Below are positions 7,880 to 15,660 of a stretch of DNA of 64,000 bases, piece after piece; position 1 is the first letter of the stretch, and the number at the start of each line of letters is the position of its first letter. The notes below the pieces were generated by a model. That model worked only from the letters and a program-made list of their open reading frames with translations. It was not told the origin of the DNA and searched no databases. A program made the translations under genes and the position numbers. This stretch comes from Streptomyces sp. KL109B (GTDB lineage: Bacteria; Actinomycetota; Actinomycetes; Streptomycetales; Streptomycetaceae): assembly GCF_030766935.1 (NCBI RefSeq), contig NZ_JASERL010000008.1, forward strand, positions 1-64,000. Direction: 5' to 3'.

Positions 7880-8692
7880 ATGAACAGCCAGAACCGCCCC
7901 AACTCCCTGAACCGCTACGAAGGGCGCCGCGCGCTGGTCACCGGCGGCGGGTCCGGCATCGGCCAGGCCACCGTGCTGCGCATGCTGGCGGAGGGCGGCC
8001 GGGTCGTCGCCGCCGACGTCAGCGAGGCCGGGCTCGCCGACACCGTGAGCAAGGCCGGCGCCGGCGCCGAGCGGCTGCTCACGGTCGTCGTGAACATCGC
8101 CGACGAGGCGTCCGTTCGCGAGGCCGTCGCCGCGGCCGTGAAGGCGCTCGGCGGGCTCGACGTGCTCGTGAACGCCGCCGGCATCCTGCGCTCCTCGCAC
8201 ACCGAGAAGACGACGCTCGCCGAGTTCAACCAGGTGCTCGCGGTCAACCTCACCGGCACCTTCCTGATGATCCGCGAGGCGATACCGGCGCTGCTCGAAG
8301 GCAACGGCCCGGCCGTCGTCAACTTCAGCTCCACGTCCGCGATGTTCGCCCACCCGTACATGGCGGCGTACGCGGCGAGCAAGGGCGGCATCCAGTCCAT
8401 GACGCACGCGCTGGCCGCCGAGTACAGCAAGCAGGGCGTCCGGTTCACCGCCGTGCAGCCGGGGTCGATCTCGTCCGGGATGACCGACGGCTCCGGCGAG
8501 AGCAAGCAGAGCCAGGGCCCCGGGCTGCCGGAGGACACCGACTGGAGCCTGTTCGCGAAGCTGTCGCCCTCGCTCGGTGAGGGCTTCGCCGGGCCGGAGT
8601 CGGTCGCCGGGGTCGTCGCGATGCTGGCCTCCGACGACGGCAGGTTCATCACCGGTACGGAGGTCCGGATCGACGGCGGCACCCACTACTGA
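7880..8692 (+). CDS. SDR-family NAD(P)-dependent oxidoreductase
   Basis: A classical short-chain dehydrogenase/reductase of 270 residues. It has the cofactor-binding TGGGSGIGQ motif (residues 21-29), the NAAG structural motif (LVNAAGIL), and the catalytic Tyr164-Lys168 pair in YAASK with a serine-rich stretch upstream (NFSSTSAM). The C-terminus GTEVRIDGGTHY is typical of the 3-oxoacyl-ACP reductase-like group. AAGGAG precedes the ATG. Being divergent from a TetR regulator, it is probably induced by that regulator's ligand or substrate. The substrate cannot be assigned. Confidence 0.93.
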   Translation: MNSQNRPNSLNRYEGRRALVTGGGSGIGQATVLRMLAEGGRVVAADVSEAGLADTVSKAGAGAERLLTVVVNIADEASVREAVAAAVKALGGLDVLVNAAGILRSSHTEKTTLAEFNQVLAVNLTGTFLMIREAIPALLEGNGPAVVNFSSTSAMFAHPYMAAYAASKGGIQSMTHALAAEYSKQGVRFTAVQPGSISSGMTDGSGESKQSQGPGLPEDTDWSLFAKLSPSLGEGFAGPESVAGVVAMLASDDGRFITGTEVRIDGGTHY

Positions 8693-8701
8693 ACCGGGCC
8701 G

Positions 8702-9688
8702 CTATACGGATACGCGGAAGCGGTGCCGGTACGCCGTCGGTGTCGTGTCGAGCTGGCGGCGAAACGCCCGCACCAGCGTGTCCGTCGTGCCGAAGCCGCA
8801 GGTGGCGGCGATCCGGTCGAGCGTGTCGTCGCCCGACTCAAGGAGTTGTCGCGCCCGCTCGACGCGCGCCGACTCGACGTACGCGCTCGGTGTCGTGCCC
8901 AGTTCGGACTTGAAGATCCGGGTGAGCTGGCGCTCGCTGACGTGGGCGTGCTCGGCGAGGTCCGCGACGGTGAGCGGCGCGTCGAGGTGCCGGGTGATGT
9001 GCTGGCGCAGGTCGTCCACGCGGCGTGTCGTGGAGGCCTGCGCGAGCGGCACGCTGAACTGGCTCTGGCCGCTCGGCCGCTTCAGGTACATCACCAGCTG
9101 CCGGGCCACCCGCAGCGCCGTCCGCTCGCCGAGGTCCTCGGCGACCAGGGCGAGGGCGAGGTCGAGGCAGGAGCTGATGCCCGCGCCGGTCCAGACGTCT
9201 CCCTCGCGGATGAAGATCGGGTCGGGGTCGACGTCGATCTCCGGGTGCTCCTCGGCGAGTTGGCGCGCGGTCGACCAGTGGGTGGTGGCCCGCCTGCCGT
9301 CGAGCAGCCCGGCCGCCGCGAGCAGATGCGCCCCGACGCAGACCGACGCGACCCGCCGCGCCCGCCCCGCGAGCGTGCGCACCCGGTCGACCACGGCGGG
9401 CTCCGCGAGGGCGCGCACCCCGCGCTCCGGGTCGGCCTCGACCGAGCCAGGCACCAGGAGCGTGTCGATGCGGTGGCGGGCCGCGGCGTCGAAGGTGACG
9501 TCGGGCAGGACGCGTACGCCCGCGGACGTGGTGACCGGGTCCAGGGTTTCGGCGGCGAGCAGGACCCGGTAGGGCGTGTCGCCGCTCTCGCGCCGCACCA
9601 GCGAGAACACCTCGGGCGGGCCCGTCACATCGAGCAGGTCGACGCCTTCGAAGAGGACGATGACGACGAGTCGTTCGGGGGCGTTCAC
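8702..9688 (-). CDS. GlxA-family transcriptional regulator (DJ-1/PfpI + AraC HTH)
   Basis: A 328-residue regulator. The N-terminal DJ-1/PfpI-like domain (residues ~5-185, with the nucleophile-elbow-like ASVCVGAHLLAAAG) is followed by a two-HTH AraC-type DNA-binding domain (~225-325: LTVADLAEHAHVSERQLTRIF and DRIAATCGFGTTDTLVRAFR). The GTG at 9688 is chosen for the AGGAAG sequence five bases upstream. It is divergent from the isochorismatase-family hydrolase at 9785, a pairing often seen for GlxA proteins, and it probably controls that gene. The 96-base intergenic region contains several GCATG elements but no clear palindrome. Confidence 0.92.
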   Translation of the reverse strand: MNAPERLVVIVLFEGVDLLDVTGPPEVFSLVRRESGDTPYRVLLAAETLDPVTTSAGVRVLPDVTFDAAARHRIDTLLVPGSVEADPERGVRALAEPAVVDRVRTLAGRARRVASVCVGAHLLAAAGLLDGRRATTHWSTARQLAEEHPEIDVDPDPIFIREGDVWTGAGISSCLDLALALVAEDLGERTALRVARQLVMYLKRPSGQSQFSVPLAQASTTRRVDDLRQHITRHLDAPLTVADLAEHAHVSERQLTRIFKSELGTTPSAYVESARVERARQLLESGDDTLDRIAATCGFGTTDTLVRAFRRQLDTTPTAYRHRFRVSV

Positions 9689-9784
9689 GATCGCTTCCTG
9701 TCCACTTGAGGGCATGCGGCATGTCCGAATCTGCATGTTAGCCGTCATTGCCGACATGGCGGCACCGCTCGTAGCGTTTCAGGC

Positions 9785-10381
9785 ATGGCTACAAAGACGA
9801 CTCTTCGCACCCTCAACGGCCTCGACGACACCCCCGCTTCGCTCGCCGACGCGACGCTGATCCTGGTCGACTACCAGAACACCTACACCCGTGGCGTGAT
9901 GGAGCTGGAGGGCTGGCGGGCCGCCCTCGACAACGCCGCCGCGCTCCTCGCGCGGGCCCGCGAGGCCGGCTCCACGGTCATCCACGTGCAGCACGACGGC
10001 GGCGAGGGCTCCGCCTACGACATCCGCGCCGAGATCGGCGGGATCCACCCCGACGTCGCGCCGGTCGAGGGCGAGGCCGTGGTGGTCAAGCCCGCCCCGG
10101 ACTCCTTCGTCGGCACCGACCTGGGCGAGCGCGTCGACGCCGCGGGCCACAAGGACCTCGTCGTGATCGGGTTCATGTCCCACATGTGCGTGCAGTTCAC
10201 CTCGCAGGGCGCGTTCCTGCGCGGCAACAAGCCCACCGTCGTCGCCGACGCCTGCGCGACGCGGCCGCTCGCCTCCGTCGGCGGCGTCGAGGTGCCCGCC
10301 GAGCAGCTGCACCTCGGGGCGATGGCGACGATCGGCGACCTGTACGGAGTGGTCGTGCCGACCGCGGAGTCCCTGGCGTAA
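9785..10381 (+). CDS. Isochorismatase-family cysteine hydrolase
   Basis: A 198-residue alpha/beta hydrolase of the isochorismatase-like superfamily, which includes nicotinamidases and N-carbamoyl hydrolases. The catalytic triad is visible: Asp29 (ILVDYQN), Lys102 (VVVKPAPDSF) and Cys135 (SHMCVQFT). The cis-peptide region before the cysteine (GFMSHMC) is intact. The true substrate is uncertain: the DxxN start and MCVQ active site are shared by several branches. It is divergent from a GlxA regulator, which suggests inducible hydrolysis of a small amide or vinyl ether. It converges on the MarP-like protease gene only six bases away. Confidence 0.9.
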   Translation: MATKTTLRTLNGLDDTPASLADATLILVDYQNTYTRGVMELEGWRAALDNAAALLARAREAGSTVIHVQHDGGEGSAYDIRAEIGGIHPDVAPVEGEAVVVKPAPDSFVGTDLGERVDAAGHKDLVVIGFMSHMCVQFTSQGAFLRGNKPTVVADACATRPLASVGGVEVPAEQLHLGAMATIGDLYGVVVPTAESLA

Positions 10382-10387
10382 CCCGTC

Positions 10388-11584
10388 CTACGACTGGACG
10401 AGCGCCCCCGTGTCCACCGGCGTCGTCGCGTTCGCCGCCCGCTGCGCGTCGGAGGACACCTCGTCCGCCGTCAGCACGTAGCCCGTCCCGTCGTCCGTCG
10501 TGGACCGGGCGAACACCACGCCGTACACCTCGCCGTCCGTGTCGAGGAGCGGGCCGCCGGAGTTGCCGGGCAGGACCGTGGAGCGGATCGAGTAGATGTC
10601 GCGGGTGACGTTGCCGTCGCCGTAGATGTCCTGGCCGGCCGCCTTGATCGTGTCGTCGACGGTGGCCGCCTGGAGGTCGAGGCCGCCGTCCTGCGGGTAG
10701 CCCGCGACGACGGCGGCGTCACCGCGCTTCGCCGAGTCGTCGAAGCGGAGGGAGGGGGCGTCGAGCCCGGGAACGTAGAGGACCGCCACGTCCTTGTCGG
10801 GGTCGAAGAGGACGACCTCCGCGTCGTACGAGTGGCCGGTGCCGCCCACCCGGACCGTCGGGTCGTCGATGCCCGCGACCACGTGGGCGTTGGTCATGAC
10901 GCGCTCGGACGAGTACACGAAGCCGCTGCCCTCGCGGCCCTGGGTGCCGGACGCGCCCTGGACCTTGACGCTGCTGCGCTGCGCCGCGCTGGTCGCCTGG
11001 GTGGTGACGCTGTCCCCGGACGGCTTCGCCACCTCGGCGGGCGGCTCGCTCGCGAACGGGTCGAAGACCTGCGGAAAGCCCGCCGACGTGAGCGCGCCCG
11101 TGGCCTGCGAGAACCAGGACGGGGTCGTCGACGGCATGGTGCGCTGCACCGCGCCGAGCACCGTCGAGTTCCGGACCGCCTGGTTGATGAGCGTGGAGGA
11201 CGAGGCGACGAGGACGCTGCCCGCGACCCACGCCACCACTAGGACGGCGACCGCGCTCGCCGCGCCACCGCCCACCCCGTCGGCCACCCGCAGCGGCCCC
11301 GGAGCGTGCGACATGCCGCCCTGGATGCGCGCCGCGAGCAGCCCGGCGAGCCCGTGCCCGGCGACCGCAGGCACCAGCACCGTGAGCACCGCGACGACCG
11401 TGGCCGACGTGGTGCCCGGCGTCACCGTCTCCATCAGGTACGGCAGCAGCCAGACGCCGACGACCGCACCGCCCACGAATCCGGCCAGCGAGACGAGGCC
11501 CGCGAGCAGGCCGCGCCGGTAGCCGTGCACGGCGTAGGCGAGGGCCACCACGAGCAGCAGCACGTCGAATATGTGGAGGTCCAT
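10388..11584 (-). CDS. MarP-like membrane-anchored serine protease
   Basis: A 398-residue protein of the mycobacterial MarP type. The N-terminal CvpA-like region contains four hydrophobic segments (about residues 5-25, 28-50, 60-85 and 105-130) and places the C-terminal chymotrypsin-like domain outside the membrane. The triad is visible as His234 (MTNAHVV), Asp265 (DKDVAVL) and Ser342 (PGNSGGPL), close to the numbering of Mycobacterium tuberculosis MarP. MarP protects mycobacteria against acid and oxidative stress through envelope proteolysis; a similar envelope role is inferred here. No Shine-Dalgarno is evident before the ATG at 11584. It is divergent from a secreted peptidoglycan amidase, and known MarP activates a peptidoglycan hydrolase, so the pairing is suggestive. 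Confidence 0.92.
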   Translation of the reverse strand: MDLHIFDVLLLVVALAYAVHGYRRGLLAGLVSLAGFVGGAVVGVWLLPYLMETVTPGTTSATVVAVLTVLVPAVAGHGLAGLLAARIQGGMSHAPGPLRVADGVGGGAASAVAVLVVAWVAGSVLVASSSTLINQAVRNSTVLGAVQRTMPSTTPSWFSQATGALTSAGFPQVFDPFASEPPAEVAKPSGDSVTTQATSAAQRSSVKVQGASGTQGREGSGFVYSSERVMTNAHVVAGIDDPTVRVGGTGHSYDAEVVLFDPDKDVAVLYVPGLDAPSLRFDDSAKRGDAAVVAGYPQDGGLDLQAATVDDTIKAAGQDIYGDGNVTRDIYSIRSTVLPGNSGGPLLDTDGEVYGVVFARSTTDDGTGYVLTADEVSSDAQRAANATTPVDTGALVQS

Positions 11585-11668
11585 ATCGGTAAGAAACGCC
11601 CACGCGCCCCCAATGGTTCCGCCACCTGGCCCACTGTGGCTGACCGCACATGACCGGACGGGCCGAGG

Positions 11669-12493
11669 GTGGGAGACGTGCGTGTTCTACGGATGGTGTT
11701 GTGCTGGCTGCCCGGGGCCCTGGCCCTCGGGCTCCTCGTGGTGTGTGCCGTGGCGGTCGACCGGCCGGGGCCCGAGCGGTTCGGGGCCACGGCCCGCGGC
11801 GTGCTGCCGGCCGTGGCCGTGCCGGTGAAACGGGCCGCGGCGGCGAGCGGGCACGACGCGCGGGTGGCGGCGCGCCCCCGCATCGTGCCACGCGGCACAT
11901 GGCTCGCGGGCGCCGAGACGTACCACCGCGACCCGGTCCGCTACGGCGACCGCGTCAAGGCCGTCTTCCTGCACCACACCGACTCGCCGAACGACTACGA
12001 CTGCGCGGACTCGCCGCGCATCATCCGCGACCTGTACGCGGGGCAGGCGGGCGGCGGCGCGACGGGCGGCAAGGAGTGGGACGACATCGGCTACAACTTC
12101 CTCGTCGACCGCTGCGGGAAGATCTACGAGGGGCGGGCGGGCGGCGCCGCCAAGCCCGTCGTCGGCGCGCACACGCAGGGCTTCAACCAGGACACGGCGG
12201 GGATCGCCGCGATCGGCACGTTCACCGAGGGCACCCCGGTGCCGAAGAGGATGACCGACGCGATCGCCGCCGTCGCCGCGTGGAAGCTGAGCCTGTCCGG
12301 GATCGACGCGCGCTCCCGGGTGCGGCTCGTGTCCAGCAACGACCTGGCCCGGTTCCGCACCGGAACGCCCCACAGGTTCTTCGCGATCTCCGGGCACCGG
12401 GACGGCTACGAGACGTTCTGCCCCGGGCTCGCCCTGATGGGGAAGCTCCCGGAGATCAGGGAGCGGGCGGCGGCGCTGCAAAAGCGCCGCTGA
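11669..12493 (+). CDS. PGRP-type N-acetylmuramoyl-L-alanine amidase, exported
   Basis: A 274-residue peptidoglycan recognition protein/amidase-2 family enzyme that would cleave the amide bond between muramic acid and the stem peptide. The N-terminus is a hydrophobic signal or anchor (VLRMVLCWLPGALALGLLVVCAV). The catalytic domain (~85-265) has zinc ligands in FLHHTDSP, GHRDGYETFCPG (His and Cys) and the conserved YNFLVDRCGKIYEGR core. The GTG at 11669 is the upstream-most plausible start; an ATG at 11693 is an alternative. It is divergent from the MarP-like protease. The C-terminus is followed by dispersed repeats. Confidence 0.9.
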   Translation: MGDVRVLRMVLCWLPGALALGLLVVCAVAVDRPGPERFGATARGVLPAVAVPVKRAAAASGHDARVAARPRIVPRGTWLAGAETYHRDPVRYGDRVKAVFLHHTDSPNDYDCADSPRIIRDLYAGQAGGGATGGKEWDDIGYNFLVDRCGKIYEGRAGGAAKPVVGAHTQGFNQDTAGIAAIGTFTEGTPVPKRMTDAIAAVAAWKLSLSGIDARSRVRLVSSNDLARFRTGTPHRFFAISGHRDGYETFCPGLALMGKLPEIRERAAALQKRR

Positions 12494-12533
12494 ACCGTAC
12501 CGTCCCGGTGTGACGTCGACCGTTCCTACGCCT

Positions 12534-12744
12534 CGGGGCTCCGCCCCGGACCCCGCTGCTCAATCGCCGCAGGGGCTTGATGTGCCCGGCTGTGTCGTGC
12601 TCGATCGCGGTAGGGGCTTGATGTGCCTGGCTGCGGCGTGATCGATCGCGGTAGGGGCTTGATGTGCCTGGCTGTGTCGTGATCGATCGCGGTAGGGGCT
12701 TGATGTGCCCGGCCGTGTCGCGCTCAATCGCCGCAGGGGCTTGA
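12534..12744. repeat. Dispersed hairpin repeat with a 41-bp minisatellite
   Basis: A full dispersed-repeat copy (12534-12580) is followed by three 41-bp tandem units at 12603-12725, each containing GATCGCGGTAGGGGCTTGAT. A further CAATCGCCGCAGGGGCTTGA arm ends at 12744. The right end overlaps the amidohydrolase gene and supplies its stop codon and last six residues. The repeat fills the gap between two converging genes and may act as a bidirectional terminator. Confidence 0.85.
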
Positions 12745-13965
12745 CTGGGCGAGTCGCTTCGCTGCCATCCCCGCCAGCACCGCCGCCCCGCGCGGCAGCG
12801 CCGCGTCGTCGAAGATTGCGTACGGGGAGTGGTTGAAGGGGGCCGTCTCCTCGGGGACGTCGGCGGGGCGCGCGGAGAGGCCGAGCTGGACGCCGGGCGC
12901 GACCGCCGTGACCCGGGAGAAGTCCTCCGACGCCATGATCGGGTGGCGGTCGTAGTGCCAGCTGGAGCCGCCGTACAGCTCGTCGACGACCTCGCGGCCC
13001 AGCTCCACCGCCTCCTCGGCCGCGATCAGCGCCGGGTACACCTCGTGCGCGTCGACGTCCGCCGTCATGCCCCAGCCCTCGGCGATGCCCTCCACCAGGC
13101 GTACCGCGCGCGGCAGGAAGTCGGCCATCGCCTCCGGTGACGTGGAGCGCACGGTCGCCTCGAACTCGGCGGTGCCGGGGATGATGTTGAGCTTCGTACC
13201 GGCCTGGAACATGCCGACGGTCAGTACGACCGGGTCGAAGACGGAGGCCGCGCGCGTCACCAGGTTCTGCAGCGCGAGCACCATCTCCGCCGCGACCGGC
13301 ACCGGATCGGCCGCCGTGTGCGGGGTCGAGCCGTGCCCGCCCTTGCCGCGCACGACGACGCTCAGCTCGGCGTTGCCCGCCGTCTGGGTGCCGGTGCGGG
13401 CGCTGAACGTGCCGCACTCCGCGCCGTTCGACGCCACGTGCACCGAGTACGCGCCGACCAGCGGCTGCCCCGCCGCCTCCAGGAGCCCTTCGTCGATCAT
13501 GTGCCGGGCGCCGTCGTAACTCTCCTCGCCGGGCTGGAACATGAAGACGACCGTGCCCGGCAGCTCGTCCTTGCGCTCGCACAGCAGCCGCGCCGCGCCC
13601 ACCAGCATCGCCGTGTGCTGATCGTGCCCGCACGCGTGCATCACGCCGTCGATCCGCGACTTGTACGGGACGTCGGCCAGCTCCGTCAGCGGCAGCGCGT
13701 CCATGTCGCCGCGCAGCAGCACCGCGGGTCCGGGACGGCCGCCACGGAGGACCGCCGTCACCGAGTCGAGCGCCTTGCCGGTCGTGATCTCCAGCGGGAG
13801 GCCTTCGAGCGCGGCGAGCACCTTCCGCTGCGTGAGCGGCAGCGCGAGGCCGAGCTCCGGCTCGCGGTGCAGGGCGTGGCGCAGCTCGGTCAGCTCGGCG
13901 GCGATGGCCTCGGCGCGCTCCCGGAAGCCGTGCTCGGTCGTCGGCTCGATCGGTGCGTTCGGCAT
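12724..13965 (-). CDS. M20-family amidohydrolase
   Basis: A 413-residue metal-dependent amidohydrolase of the M20D group (hippurate/IAA-amino-acid hydrolase-like). Metal-site motifs are present: RGDMDALP (~85), HACGHDQHTAML (~110), QPGEESYDGA (~145) and SVHVAS (~172). A dimerisation region follows (GKGGHGSTPH, ~210) and a C-terminal metal ligand lies in ASEDFSR. The ATG at 13965 follows AAAGGGA. It is the second gene after an MFS transporter on the same strand (61-base gap), which suggests uptake and hydrolysis of an N-acyl amino acid or peptide. The last six residues, SSPCGD, and the stop are encoded by a dispersed repeat. Confidence 0.93.
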   Translation of the reverse strand: MPNAPIEPTTEHGFRERAEAIAAELTELRHALHREPELGLALPLTQRKVLAALEGLPLEITTGKALDSVTAVLRGGRPGPAVLLRGDMDALPLTELADVPYKSRIDGVMHACGHDQHTAMLVGAARLLCERKDELPGTVVFMFQPGEESYDGARHMIDEGLLEAAGQPLVGAYSVHVASNGAECGTFSARTGTQTAGNAELSVVVRGKGGHGSTPHTAADPVPVAAEMVLALQNLVTRAASVFDPVVLTVGMFQAGTKLNIIPGTAEFEATVRSTSPEAMADFLPRAVRLVEGIAEGWGMTADVDAHEVYPALIAAEEAVELGREVVDELYGGSSWHYDRHPIMASEDFSRVTAVAPGVQLGLSARPADVPEETAPFNHSPYAIFDDAALPRGAAVLAGMAAKRLAQSSPCGD

Positions 13966-14026
13966 GCGTGAAGTCCCTTTCGTAGGAAGGAAGTTGTGCG
14001 GGAGTTCTACGTAGACGGGGGTGGGC

Positions 14027-15457
14027 TCAGTCCGTCGTGCGGCGGCGCGCGAACAGGACGAGACCGGCGGCGCCCAGGCCCGACAGCGCGCACGCCAGCC
14101 ACACGATCCGGTACGCCTCCGCCGAAGGCAGCGCGGAGTCCGCGAGCAGGATGTTGCTGAGGACGACGGCGAACAGGCCGCCGGCGACGCCGCCCGCGAG
14201 CGTGCGCAGCGTGTTGTAGACGCCCGCCGCGATCCCGGTCTGCCCGGCGGGGGAGCGCTCCGCGACGAGCGAGGGGAAGGCGCCCGACATCAGGCCGATG
14301 CCGCAGCCGGTGAGGGTGACCGTGACGAGGAACGCCGCCTCGCTGCCGTGGGCCACGCACAGCGCCCCGTACCCGAGCGCGAGGAGCGCGGCGCCGGTGG
14401 CGATGGTGCGGTGCAGGCCGATCCTGGCGGCGATCCTCGCGTGCAGAGCCGCGCCGATCACGGAGGCGACCTGGCTGGGCAGCAGGAGCAGCGCGATGCC
14501 GGTGGTGTCGAGGCCGAAGCCGTACCCCGCCTCCTGCGAACGGGCCGCCAGGAACGTCGAGTTGGGGGACTGCGAGCCGAACAGGGCGATCGCGAACAGC
14601 ATCGCCGCGAGCTGCACAGGCCACATCGAACGGTGCCCGATCACCCGCAGATCGACGGCCGGGTGCGCGGTCCGCAGCTCCCACCAGCCCCACGCGAGCA
14701 GCACCACCAGCCCGGCGAGCAGACAGCCGAGCACCGTCGACGAGCCCCAGCCGAGCCGCGAGGTCTGCGAGAGCCCGTACTGGAGCAGGAGCAGTGCCAC
14801 CGCGAGCCCCAGGAAGCCGAGCCCGTCGATCTTCCGCGCGGCGCGCGTCGACGTCTCCGGTATCAGGAACAGGGCGCAGCAGAACGCGAGTACGGCCAGC
14901 ACCGTGAGGACGAGGAGTGCCGGGCGCACCCCGCCGAGCAGGTCCTCCGCCGGGCCCGCGATCAGCGAGCCGAGCGCGACGCCGCCGGTCAGACAGCCGA
15001 CGAGCAGCCCGATGGCCCGGCGGCCCGCGTCGCCCTGCACCTTGTCGCGGGTGATGGCGATCTCCAGCGGAAGCCACGCCGACAGCGGACCCGTCAACAC
15101 CCGCCCCAGGAGCAGCAGTTCGTACGACGGGGCGAACGCGACGAGCAGCGAGCCGAGCACCACGACGGCGAGCGCGATGCGCAGCATGCGCCGGTGCCCG
15201 TACATGTCGCCGAGCTTGGTGAGGATCGGCACGCACACCGCGGCGGCCAGCAGTTGGAGGCTGTTCACGAGGGCGATGTCGCCCGCCGACACCTGGTGCA
15301 GGCCCGCGATCGACGGCAGCAGCGGCGGCACGAAGCCCTGGAAGATGCCGCTGGTCAGCTCGACGAAGGCCATGAAGCCGACGACGGCGCCGATCCGGGC
15401 GGGAGCGGCGGCAGAGGGCTCGGCGGCGGCCTGCGCGGGGGGTGGGGGCACGGTCAA
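14027..15457 (-). CDS. MFS transporter
   Basis: A 476-residue major facilitator superfamily protein with about fourteen hydrophobic segments. The conserved loop-2/3 motif is present (TKLGDMYGHRRML, ~85). A GRVLTG segment lies near residue 120 and a duplicate of the transporter half follows. The length and fourteen-helix pattern fit the DHA2-like drug/proton antiporter branch. A TTG at 15457, seven bases after AGGAG, is the best-supported start; a GTG at 15451 is an alternative. It heads a two-gene unit with the M20 amidohydrolase and is divergent from an Lrp/AsnC regulator. The substrate is unknown, perhaps the amidohydrolase's substrate or product. Confidence 0.92.
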   Translation of the reverse strand: MTVPPPPAQAAAEPSAAAPARIGAVVGFMAFVELTSGIFQGFVPPLLPSIAGLHQVSAGDIALVNSLQLLAAAVCVPILTKLGDMYGHRRMLRIALAVVVLGSLLVAFAPSYELLLLGRVLTGPLSAWLPLEIAITRDKVQGDAGRRAIGLLVGCLTGGVALGSLIAGPAEDLLGGVRPALLVLTVLAVLAFCCALFLIPETSTRAARKIDGLGFLGLAVALLLLQYGLSQTSRLGWGSSTVLGCLLAGLVVLLAWGWWELRTAHPAVDLRVIGHRSMWPVQLAAMLFAIALFGSQSPNSTFLAARSQEAGYGFGLDTTGIALLLLPSQVASVIGAALHARIAARIGLHRTIATGAALLALGYGALCVAHGSEAAFLVTVTLTGCGIGLMSGAFPSLVAERSPAGQTGIAAGVYNTLRTLAGGVAGGLFAVVLSNILLADSALPSAEAYRIVWLACALSGLGAAGLVLFARRRTTD

Positions 15458-15489
15458 GGGAACGCTCCTGGAACACGCGGCGGGGGCGA

Positions 15490-15543
15490 ACTACGGGGCG
15501 GTGCGGAACTGCGGGGCGGTGCGGAACTGCGGGGCGGTGCGGG
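15490..15543. repeat. Three 18-bp tandem repeats
   Basis: Three almost identical units of ACTGCGGGGCGGTGCGGA lie end to end between the divergent MFS and Lrp/AsnC genes, upstream of the MFS start. They could be regulator sites or simple slippage. No function is evident. Confidence 0.8.
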
Positions 15544-15618
15544 GTCCGGCGGCGCGGGGGCGGCCGAATTGCGGACCACCGTGCGACAGCCCCCGGCAAG
15601 ATCCACGGGACTGGCCGA

Positions 15619-15660
15619 AATCCGTCACCTGTTACGTTGCCGCCGATGGAATCCGTCACC
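15619..15660 (+). promoter_or_regulatory. Direct repeats spanning the Lrp/AsnC start codon
   Basis: AATCCGTCACC occurs at 15619-15629 and again at 15650-15660, 31 bp (about three helical turns) apart, on either side of the ATG at 15646. Same-face spacing is compatible with cooperative binding by an Lrp-type oligomer for autoregulation. The second copy is also coding sequence, so chance cannot be excluded. Confidence 0.35.

Noticed and set aside
7124..8686. A 520-residue fusion reading through the SDR gene into the TetR domain
   Set aside because: Only the last ~211 residues form a TetR protein. The upstream part is antisense to the SDR gene and has no signal for a start.
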